Positions 49,001 to 61,000 of a stretch of 64,000 nucleotides of DNA are shown in pieces. A model generated the notes under the pieces. That model did not search any database. It worked only from the letters and a program-made list of their open reading frames with translations, and was not told where the DNA came from. How positions within the stretch are numbered: the first letter of the stretch is position 1; every line of letters starts with the position of its first letter. A program made the translations under genes and the position numbers. This DNA is from Acanthaster planci (lineage: Eukaryota; Echinodermata; Asteroidea; Valvatida; Acanthasteridae). The stretch spans positions 950,503 through 1,014,502 of the forward strand of contig NW_019091529.1 in assembly GCF_001949145.1 (NCBI RefSeq). The letters are read 5' to 3'.

Positions 49001-52000
49001 AGTCATGCATGGACGTGCTGTCTGCATCGGGTGGTAAATGCAACCAATGGCCACACAGGCAAACTGTTGAAGTTTTTGTGGTCTCGACGTGATCCATACT
49101 GCTTCATGTGTGTTGTCTTCCAAGACTTGTAGTCTTTTGTAAGGAATGGAGTTTCTTATGTATAATGCCACGCCGCCCGCTCTTTGCTTTTTTCGATCTC
49201 TTCTTTCACATATCGGGCTTGGTAGGGCCACGGCATCGCTAGAAATGTGTTTGTTGAACGATGTTTCAGTCACACAGGCAGTGTCCACCTGATTATTGCA
49301 AATAACTACAACCATTGCATTTAGACCATTTCAAACCAATTGACACCATTTGAATGCCAATTCACAATCCAATTGTAACCAACCTAAGAACCAATTGAAA
49401 TCATTTCATTACCAATTCAAACCAATTGAGTCCTATTTGAAAAATCCATTTGATGGGGGAAACAAGCTGAAAGCAAACCAGTTGCATCCCATTTGAACTT
49501 TCCAGTTATCGAGGAAAACAAACAGAGAGAAAAAATACCATTTGGAACCATTTGATTCCCATTTGAAATTCCACTTGTTTGAGGAAAATAAACAGCAAAG
49601 AAAAAATGCCAATTTAAGAAACAATTTTATCCTGTTTGAAATCTCCAATTAATGGGGGAAAACAAATGGGAGAGAAAACATACCAACTGAAACCAATTGA
49701 GCACCAATTGATTGCCAAGTAGACCCAATTCATTCCAATTTAATTCAGTTAAAATATCAATTGGTTTGAATTGGCCATTTTTAGTAGAGCAATGACATAT
49801 AGGTGCTGGGAAAAGACATCTCACTTTTCTTGCAGCAATTGAGTGACATGGGATCTATCTTCCTGTGACAGAGAACTGAGGTCAACATCAGGGCTTTCAT
49901 TTTGGATGCTTCACAACATGTTGCGGTGTCACCAGCAGGACTGCAAGCTGAAGAAACTGCTCTTCCCATAACTAATGCTGCCAGACAACTATTGTGATGT
50001 AGCACAACATCATGTCACTTTAAGAACATGCACAGGGACCTCCCCATTCCGGACTTAGGCGTGGACGACTGTAGTGAATATCAGTAGTTGAGGCGACTAT
50101 CAACAAATAGTTGCGACTAGTCACGACCATTCGCATTGTTCATTTATCCAATAAAAGCCATGTCCGCGGTTGATATCAATAATTTTGGATGATATCGCAC
50201 TGCATTCCACTTAGTTTGGAAGGTTGGACTTTTACACTATCGTGAACGAAATATGAGGCTGCTTTTAAGATAAGTGTTTCGTCAGAATCGCTTGTGGTAT
50301 TCTTTATTGTTTCTCTGCTTACTACCACTTTTTGGAAGGAACCATTAATAATTCTGCAGTGCAGTCAACAACTCTGCAGAGGTGAAAAGTACACGCCATT
50401 TACAATTATTATGCATTCAACAACGTCTGACTGGTGCCCGACCCGCGACACAGAGCTACGATTGCAATGATGAAGGACAGAGACAGTTTATGGCTGGGCG
50501 GCGCATGCTGAATCAGAGGCGCCCTTCAGTTGTTGAGTCTGATGTTGGTAAACATGTCAAATAAATATTGATAGAAAAAGTAATTAGCAGCAGATTTGGT
50601 CTACGAACATGATTTTATATCCTCTGTGAACGTATTCAGTTTTAATGTCTTTTTTTCAAGTTTACACTGCTCTCACAAGAGACAATACGCTCATGCAGCA
50701 AAGTGAATTTTCAAGAAATTTTATATACATGTGGTTTTGTGGTTTGTTGCCTGTGTACCCGACTTACGCACAGTGCAACCATGCTTACATTCTGAATGAT
50801 ACGTGCCATTGCAACTTCAGTTTTCAAACCAAAGTTTCAAAGTACACATCTTTCAAGGTTTGGTAGTGGGAAAAAAATTAAACTGCTTGAAACTTGATAT
50901 TAAAAGGAATTGTTCCTTTTATAGGTGACTTGAATTGTATTTCTTGATAATTTTGCCTAACAATCAGTATTCCCTTGACAAAAACCAATCTATGACCCTA
51001 CCTTTAATCTTGAAACAGTTAAACAGCATTCCTTCACATTGCAACTCTGAACCATGTTGCAAACTTAGGCAAACAAAATTCTACAGTTGCAAGGCCTTTC
51101 TTTTGTTGACATTCATTCTTGGTACCATTGTAGGAGGTACTCAGTGATTATTGGTGATACTGAATCCTTCTCAATGTCATCCGATTTGACACTGTATTAC
51201 TGGATAACAAATTTAGAATGTCATTTCAAAACTGATTTCTATGATACATGCTATACATTGGCTGTGTTGAGTTCTACGACAACAGATGATTAGCTTCACA
51301 AGTTTGTGAAGACAAAGTATTTTAACATGCTGTCCCTTGGATGAATTATATTGGGGAAAAAATCATACCAAATGTGAAGTTAATGCCAACCATTTGCTCC
51401 CTCAGTATTGCTTTGGGCTACCTATCAAGATTTGACAGTCAAAATGTGGCAGCTTGGGCTAGTGGCTATGGATTAGCAGGACTTCTAGGAGCTGTTCTGT
51501 ATGTTTTATTCGGTGAGTGTTCACTTTTCTAGGATCTCACTAGTTCAGAGATTTTGTAGAAGCTTTGGAAGAGAGAGTTAATCTGGTTTGATTTGATTTT
51601 CCCTGTTTCTTTTAATTTCTGTTGTGGGTAAACACATGGTTATTTCTGGAAGCAGTGCCCTCACACTAGCTTGGGCTTCCCATGCTACAAGGGCAATTGC
51701 TTACAGTAATATCAAGCACATTGTGCATATTCAAATCTGTCCTACGTGTACAGCGACTTGTCACACTACTATGAGTTCAATTAAGATACTTAAAGACATT
51801 TTTAGTGGCAACTCTAACATTTACAAAAAAGGGAAGGGGGATTTACAGGCCGGAAGTGTCCCATTTGAAAAATGAACATTTACATGAAAGTAGGGAACAT
51901 TTTAGTTAGTCACAATGAGCAGTTGAAAGCAATAGAAAAAGGGGTTAAAAGAAAAAGTATAGAAAAAAGGGGGGTCACATCAGTTGTTCCACCTGGATGC

Positions 52001-55000
52001 AGTACTGATATGGCATTGCCTATTTCATTTGGTTTCAAGGTTGCTTGATAAGTGAGGAGTATTCCCAAGACATGAGAAATTTGGATAAGTAAGTGGCAAT
52101 CTACATGTATTTCTCTAAGCAGTATTGCATTTCTGCCATTAAAACTGGTTTTCATTGTTAGTTAAAAATATTTCATTTTCAAATGTATTTTGTGTGGGAC
52201 TTGTTTAATCATGGTCTGAATCAGTTCACAAAAATACTTGTTGTCTTTGATTACCAACTTTCTTTTTGGTTGTGATAGCTTTCCGAGCAAGGTTTTTTTT
52301 TGTGGGCTGTTATCCCAGAGTATGCACTTAAACCTCAAAAGAGATCAATTCGTAGAGTTTGTAATTTTGATTTTTCTTTCCATTTCAATGATTATAAAAG
52401 AAATTTGATGCTAAAGATTCCACACATACTTAAGCCCTTGTTGTGACGGCATTTTTATGCATATACGTAAAGTAAATCTTTAAAACTTGGAAGTACAGTT
52501 GATTCCGCTTACAAAAGACACAGACTCGTTAAGACGTATGTCCAACTGCAACAAGCCTGCATCATCCGTCCATTGTAAATTGTGCATGTTTCTGTGGAGA
52601 AATATTTGCTTTGACCACTTGCTGCCGGGGAGCCTGGTTTCCGGCACATATTCTTCATATGTGTAGCAGGTCTTAAGATCAGACAAAGGGAACTGGGCCT
52701 TGTAACAAAAGACTGTACTCATAACAAAAGACCAGGCTGCTGGGAATGACCCAGTGCAATATAGTCCCATTTTACATCGTTTACGCATAGTACATGTACA
52801 TCTACATGTACATGTATGGGTGCAAATGTACATGTCAGTACTGGTACGTGTACACACATGTAAACATTCACATGTATTTGGGATTTTTGAGTCCTTATAA
52901 AATCTAATTGTGTGTTATCCACAAATCTAACCTACAATCGCTGGTTTGAAAAGTCACTTGGGAATCTAATGTACAAAAACTGCTCTCCGGGGAATTGTTT
53001 TGATTGCGACAACAGCCAGCGTCAACACAGTTAATCGGCATTCCTTGGAAATTCAGATTGCACTATAAAAACGAGAGCCCTAGTTTTATTGATCTAAAAC
53101 CTGAAAACCAGTGACGAAATTCTTGACCAAGTACTTACGATATTTAATATTGCACAAGTGCATATGAACAATACAGTACACTGGAATATGGAAACTCCAT
53201 GTCATCTTGATAAATGGAACATGGTTTGCAAAGTTTCAGCCCAATGGGACATGGACTTCGCGAGATATATAGCTTTAGAAAGTGCCCGTTTAATGTCACG
53301 TGACTTGTCAAGCAATAACTTCATACTCACATCAGGGCAATCCAGGTCTCAAACCCTTCCCTCTCGAGCTATATACAAAAATTCAAGCCAATCGGACATG
53401 TAATTTGCAAGATATACTACTTTTAAGTGTGCCTTTTTAAGGTCATGTGACTTATCACGTGGTGGCGTCATCATCATCAGGTCAATCTACATGTAGGTCT
53501 CAAACCCTTCCCTCTCAAGGTATTTACAAAATTTCAAGCCAATCGGACATGTAGTTCGCGAGATATACTGCTTTGAAGACTGCCCTTTAAGGTCACATGA
53601 CTTGTCACATGATGATGTCTTAATTACATCAGGTCAATTTAGGTCTCAAACCCTTCCCTCTTGAGCTATATACAAAATTTCAAGCAAATCAGACATGCAA
53701 TTCGCAAGATATAGTGCTTTGAGGTCATCAGTTCAATTTATGTCTAACACCTTTCCCCTTCCAGCTACACACAAATTTTCAACCAAATCGGATATATACT
53801 TCATGATATGTAGCACTTTAAGCTAGTGCCCCGTTAATGTCACGTGACTTGTCACATAGTGGCGTCATTGTGACTATTTGGCGTTGGACTATCCTGAAAT
53901 ACATGTAATTGTGGGAAGGTTTGCTAAGTACAAAGTACACCCATTTAATAACAAAATTTCTCACTCAGAATTATTATCCTTGTAGAAACTGACTCATAAC
54001 ACCATGGTGTCAGACGTACTCAAAGAAAGTTAATTTTTTTGAGTTTCCATTTTTGTATCACAAACTCTGTGAAATGCTAGGACCTGAAGAAGTAGTTTTC
54101 CTGTGTTAAGTTTTAGCAGACCCTTGTTATTAAACTTCAAGGCAAGACACATTTTTATCTTCTTGTGACTTTCAGATAAAGGATTTATTATATTGGTGTC
54201 AGACGTACATTTTTTGGTGTCGGACGTACACGTCCAAACTGACTTTTCAGAATAGAAGGTAATCAGTTCAAACCCAAGTTTGTCTCATTTTTCTACCTTC
54301 ATGAAGGCTTTAGTAAACTTTCCAAACCAAAAGAAAATGCCAAGCCATACAAAAATCATCAAAAGCAACTAGAAAGGAATTGGATGATTGGGCATTCAGT
54401 GAAACAGTATGAAGGAAAATATTGTCTAGAAGTATTTATGCAAATTTTGCCCATTTAAACAAGTCATGTACTGCCAAACATTTAAACAAAAAAAGTTTTC
54501 TACAGTTGACAATCCTTTAGATAAATAAATCAAATTACAAGACAATTGCATACATGTACCTGTAAGATCTTTTGGTCTTAGAACATGAAATTAAACATTT
54601 TCGTATGACAAATGCTGCATGTGTACTAAGCTGCAATTTTAAAGATTTCCAATTCACACTTCACAGGTTATAGTACACATGTAAAATCCAAAAAGAACCT
54701 AAACGAGTAGATGTTTATATACCCTTTTAGATGATTACAAAATCAAAAGAATGGGCTTGCAATTAGGCTGAGAGATTACCCTTTTCACTGAAATTTAAGA
54801 CTAATGGCATAATGAAAAACTACAGCCTTACATTGTATGTTTCATGATAGATACTGTACATGTACCGTTTATGCCATGGAAAGCATATACAAGTGGGACA
54901 CCCCCTTTAATTCCTCAAGCAACACAAAGTGAAACCAATTGATTTTACATGTACCTTGAACAAAGGTATAAAACACACCTTTGTTTAGTCTTTGACAATA

Positions 55001-58000
55001 CTTGTATCTTGATATGGATTGCATGTTCATGTATACAACACCTCGAACTTTACTTGCCTTCAGTAAAGCTCACACTGACATTGCTTACTTCTGAATACAT
55101 GCAAAGTACATGTTTGTCCACACATGACACATGTGGAATGGCTATGGGCCCTAATTATAACCTTATTAGGATGTGTTTGTCCAAATAGTCAAATTTATGC
55201 AAATTAGTAAAAAACAAAAGTGAAGCCTATTTGGTACTTTTACAAAATGTTGGGGCCTCATTTGCATGTATGCAAATGAGGTGGTAGTGGTTTCTGTACA
55301 GTGCAAAAGCATTGCATTGCCAGCAATGCATGGTTTTGATAGTGTCGGACATACAGGGTGTCGGATGTACACATATTTGAAAAAATAATCGGGGGAGTTA
55401 AGCTGATGTCTAGAAAGAAGGAACTCATTGTGCTTTGTATTGTAAATTTGGCAGTCTTTTGCTAAAGGGTGCACTGAGGGGATAAAAACTATGTCATTTT
55501 GGTGTCGGATGTACATAAGAAAAGTGTTATAAAATAAGACGTTACATAGAATTTCAAAAGGAAATAGAAAATTCATTTCTGTCATTGTTTACTTATTGGG
55601 ACAGGAATAGGAGATAAAGTTTCCCAGTGTAAGGGCCCCTTAGGACACTCACAGAGTAACAGGGTCGAGGTTAAAGAGTTACTCTGTCATGAATGAAGTA
55701 GAAATTGAATTTTTGTGAGAGGACTGGGATGGGAATCAGACAATTGCAGTGCCTAAAAGCCTGGGTTGGATCTGACAGGGGTTGAGCTACTGTAGGAGGA
55801 ACCTTGTGTAGAGTACATGCAATAACCGCATGTGTCAGGAGAGACTGGAGTCTAGAAGCGTTTTGTGAACACAGAAAAGACAAGAGGATTTTTCTGTACC
55901 TGTTTCTTAACTTCCCAATAAAAATTTTAGAGTTGTGCTTAAAATTAAGGTCGGTCAGCAACCTGCAGAAGTAGAACTACATTTGGGAAGGGTCAATATG
56001 AATGGCTGCATGGCTGAAGTTGCAGAAAATTAACCCCTCATTTGCAACAGTTTTTGTCCCCAAATGCACATTTGAATCAGTTGTCCGAGAAGAGGTTATC
56101 TTTGTTGTGGCTTAATTCTCTCCAGTACTGACAATGCAGTTGCTACATATAAGTAAAAGTAATAAGACACATGTACATGAAAAAACAGAACTATATATTG
56201 TTTGGAAAGAAATTTATGATTTTCTTTAGTAGACAGTATTTATTATTCATGAGTCTGTTAATACTTCTGTTTACACAACCGGCCACAATTTGCCAGCTAC
56301 TGGTATGAAAAACTACAGAACAGTAAATGGCGCCTTGAATACAAGCACCCCTTCATTCTTTCAAAAGAGCCATGTTGATTGGGAGTGTTCATTTTGCTAA
56401 TAGCAACATGACCGTAATGGGTGATTTCATAGTTGTTTATGAACCAGCGAAGTGCAGTTCCAACCAAAGGAGCCTCTGTTACTAGGAAAATTTGTGCCCT
56501 CTCTTGGTCCAGCATGGGGCACATAACTTATGTGAGTCTTATTGCCAATATTTACTTGTAGGTGGGCTTTCATCAGTGTTGTACCAGCTGTGGTTGTATA
56601 TCTTGTAGCATCATTACATCTCATCAAGGAACATTGTGGTTTTCCACAGCAGAGAACATCTACACAAAGGCTTTTGAATCCAATTTCAACTGATAATGAA
56701 GCAACGCCACTGTTAGAAAACACCACAGGTAATTATTTCTGTACTTTATGTAAAGACACTTCAGCATGTGATAGGTGAAGTAACCCTAACCAGTGAAAGT
56801 AATACAAACAGGTTGTAGTAGTTCTGAAGTTTTATGTTTTTTTCTTTTCCGATTTAGATTCTGTCTTTGTGGTATTAAAGTACATAACACATCCCTTCTG
56901 TTTATTGAATTCCAAATTAAATATTCCGACACTTCCCATTTACGATCTGGAAAAGGTTGGTTCATAATTTCTATTATACACATTTCTATTAACTGTCAAC
57001 TACTCTATTCTATGGTTTTGCACATTTTCATTCTTACCATGATTTCTTTATATTCTTCCCTTAATTTCTTTTTCTATAAAGAGACACCTACACTGTACAT
57101 GTATGTAGGAAATTCAAATGTTTGCCTTCAAAATGCACACATTGTGCAACATTGTGTGGACATCATCTTTTTGACGTGACTACAAAACATTGTTTTTAAA
57201 CCAGGTGGGATTTTCAAAGAAGTGGATGGGTAAGATACCAATGAACTCTTTGTGAAAGTACTCATTGCCGGCACCATGCCAACATACGTGCATATGGGGA
57301 GGATCTAAAACTAAGGAATCAAATGAGCAATTATTAACTTATAAATGTTACTTATTTGATTCAGTAAAAAATTGGTTGAAAATTATTTCGCTGGTGCCTT
57401 TCTCTTTTCATTGATTTGGTTTTTATTTTAGATATTTTACGAGTTCAACATGAATCACATCCTGGTGAAACACCATCAGCATTGAATAATGACCTTAGCA
57501 GTAATGAGGAGACAAATTGTGACAGAAATGAGAGCATATGTATGCTTCCACATGCACCTCCTACCAAGAAAATCAAGGCATTCCTCCTCCAAATCAAGAG
57601 ATGCTTCAAACTTGTTGTGTGGTTAGCATTCAATGTAAGTTGAACAAAATAAAATAAATCAGTCTTTTGTTTAATTTTGTTTGCAGATGTAGAGCTTCAG
57701 TCATGCTTAGCCAAAGTTGCAAGTACATTCAGATGTGTCATGTCGGACAACCCGATCTTTTTAACAAAACTAAAAACATCTGCATGTACATGTATATGTC
57801 CTGCTTGTTGAGCCTACTCCTCTACCGAAACAGTTCTTGTTTTCGTTAAAGTTTTTTTTTTTTTTTTTTTTTTAGCTTTTTCGGCAAGAGCTGAAACAGC
57901 ATTTATTTTCTTTAAAATTTTTTTTTTAGCTGTTTCGGCAACTGCTGGAACAGCTTTTGCTTTTCTGATTTTTAGCTGTTTCGCCAACAGCCAGAACAGC

Positions 58001-61000
58001 TCTTGCTTTTCTGATTTTTTTTTTAGCTGTTTCGGCAACTTTGCTGAAACAGGTATTGTTTTTCTGATTTTTTTTTTCTTTTTTTTTCTTTATCAACTCA
58101 ATTCCTTCCACCAGTCGACTTTGGCAGTTTACTAAATCTGATTGACTTCAAACTTGGCAGACCATTGAACCATCATCCAAGGACGGTCCTAGAAGAAATT
58201 CACAGTGATAACTTAAGGAGTTTATTTATTATTGTTTTTTTAAGAATTACTTTTTCCCCATAGACTTTGTGCACAGATTGCACACAGTTTTCGGACTGTC
58301 CTAAATCAGGCTATGAGGGCGCTATTGCAGAATTACGGTTACACCTGCCTGGGCTTTCAATTTTCAACAGTTAACAAGTAGACTTTAACTTCGGCGCAAG
58401 ATTACTATAAGAACGAAGGAGAAATCGGGTACTTTACACTCTGTTATTTTATTTGAAATATGCCTAAGAGTCCGAATATGAAGTAATATTTCATAAAAAT
58501 TGTTCAGTTTAAGCGCAAATCACGTGACATGAAATTAAAGAAGCAGTTTTCCTGCACACGTGTTTCTAGCCCATTGACTTTGTACACATTTTCGAGCCAC
58601 AATTTTGGTAACTTTGCAGTGTTTGATCTTTCCCAAAGTGATAGCCAACAAAGACCCTGATGCAAGATTTATTGCAAAGGGATGACGTCATGATGACTTC
58701 ATCACATTATTTTAAATTCATTTTTGAAAATTTAATTTTTCCCCATAGGTTTTGTACACGTTTTTCTACTTAACACAAGTGAACAAGTAGTTTTTAACTT
58801 CGGCGCAAGATTACTATAAGAACGAACGAGAAATTGGGTCCTTTACGCCGCGTTATTTTATTTGAAATATGCCTAAGAGTCCGATTATGAAGTAATATTT
58901 CATAAAAATTGTTCAGTTTAAGTGCAAATCACGTGNNNNAACTGCCAACAAAGACCTTGATACAGAAATTATTCTAAATAAATGACATCATGATGACGTC
59001 ATCAAGTGATTTACTCTTGTTTTTTCAATATTTATTTCAGCCCCTTGACTTTGTACACGTTTTCAAGCCAGCATTTGGGTTGGTTTGAGAGCTTTGATCA
59101 ACTTCAAAGTTACAGCCAACAAAGACCCTTATACAAAGACACGTCCAAATTTATGACGTCTTGATGACATCATCATGTGATGTATTATTAATTTTTCAAT
59201 ATTAATTTCAGCCCCTTGACATTGTACTCGTTTTCGAGGCACTATTTTCGTACCTTAGTAATCGTTGATCATAAACTTACAGCAAGCACTAACTATACAA
59301 CGAAGATAATTCTAAAATATTTACGGCATGATGACGTCATCACGTGATGTATTATGAAATTTGGAATACTTAAATATTCCTTTAAATGTATACAAACCCA
59401 TATAAAATCAACCGTGCCCTCCACAACAGTCTGTTTGCAGCAAGTGCCAGGATAAAATGTGGTCTTGATTTCGTCATTTTTACTCTCTCATAGTTTCTTA
59501 ATGCCAGGTTTTTTCATCACATTTGCTAATACTTATTTTGTTGGTAAAACAGTCCCGAAACAGCTCTGTTTGTACTTGTTTACAAACACTTCTCTCTAGT
59601 TTTCATTTACTTTTTTAAATTCTTTTTTAACTCAATTCCTTCCACCAGTCAACTTTGGCAGTTTACTAAATCTGATTGACTTCAAACTTGGCAGACCTTT
59701 GGACAATCATCCGAGGACGGTCCTGGAAGAAATTTACAGTGATAACTTGATTAGTTTATTTTTTAGTGATTTAATAATTAATTGATTAATAATTAATTTT
59801 TCCCGTGACTTTGTACACAGATTGCATGCAGTTTGCAGACTGTCCTATATCAGGCATTGAGGGTGCTATTGCAGAATTACGGTCACACCTGCCTGGGGTT
59901 TCAATTTTCAACAAACTCCAACATTGAACCATAGATGGCGTTGTTGCACGACATAGGGGTTTGTTCACATACATGTAATTGTCCAGCATAATGCGTGAGC
60001 AGTCCTCAACTTCGACCGAGAATTACTACCAGAACGNAGACTAAATTTTCCCTTCTGTTTGATTGAAAATATACCCAAGAGTCCGAATATTAAATAATAT
60101 TTCATAAGTTTTTTTTCCAGTTTAGGTAAAAATCACGTGACATGAAATTAAAGGAGTAGTTTTTCTGCACACGTGTTTCTAGCCCATTGACTTTGTGCAC
60201 ATTTTTAAGCCACTATTTGGCCAATTTTCAGAGGTTTGATCAACATTGAAGTTACAGACAACAATATTATCGATCTTAATGAGAGTAGTCCTGAACTTCG
60301 GCTGAGAATTGCTATGAGAACCAACAAAAATCTTTTTTTTTTCATCTTTGTTTGATTACATGCATACCCAAGAGTCTCAATATCAAATAATATTTCATAA
60401 TTTTCTCTCAATTTAAATGCAAATCACGTGACATCATCTTAAAGGAGTAGTTTTCAGCCCATTGACTCCTCACACATTTTCAAGGCACTATTTTGAAACC
60501 CTTGAGATTGCTATGAAAGTGATAGCCAACAAAGACCTTGATAAAAAAATTATACTAAATAAATGACGTCATGATGACTTCATCTTGTGATTTAGTATTG
60601 ATTTTTCAATATTTATTTCAGCCCATTGACTTTGTACACATTTTCAAGCCACCATTTGGGCAATTTTCAGAGGTTTGATCAACATCAAAGTTACACACAG
60701 CAAAGACCCTCATGAAAGAATTCTCCTAAATTTATGACATCATGATGACGTCATCACCAAACAGAAACTTCCGAAACGGCTCAGTGGTTGTTCACAACCA
60801 CGTTCCTCTAGTTTTTATTATTTCCCCATAGGGTTTGTACATGTTTTCTTCCACCAGTCGACATTGGTAGTTTTATATATCTAATTGACTTCAAATTTGA
60901 CACACCTTCAGCCAATCATTCAAGGATTGTCCTAGAAGAAAATTGTCATGATGACATCATCGATATATTTATTATTGATTTTTAAATAATTGATTTTTCC

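Larger units (their letters stand above)
47190..50925. mobile_element. 3.7-kb unit with long terminal inverted repeats
   Basis: The left arm, about 47190-48085, is inverted at about 50080-50925 with roughly 80% identity by eye. Examples are AGGAACAATTCCTTTT at both outer ends, TTTAATTTTTTTCCCAC, CTCTTGTGAGAGCAGTGTAAA, AGTCGCGACTAGT at the inner ends, and the CAGACATTGTTGAATACACA stretch. The arms enclose a non-LTR endonuclease fragment (-) and a tandem-repeat block. It looks like a foldback DNA transposon that acquired other sequence. No transposase was recognised. The termini are themselves palindromic (AGGAACAATTCCT). Confidence 0.85.

Noticed and set aside
49316-49800. Possible CRISPR-like array because of regular short repeats
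   Set aside because: Repeats are degenerate without unique spacers of constant length, and the DNA is clearly animal.
53158-53403. 81-codon plus-strand frame
   Set aside because: Coincides with the first unit of the 160-base tandem array; the other units have stops in the same register.
56793-57179. 128-codon hydrophobic frame in intron 9
   Set aside because: AT-driven Phe/Leu/Ile composition, no family resemblance, and it lies between two well-supported exons in conflicting phase.
57814-58111. Lysine/alanine-rich minus-strand frames ([11 protein letters not shown]-type)
   Set aside because: They are created by the poly-T and GCTGTTTCGG tandem units; no start context, motif or splice site supports a protein.
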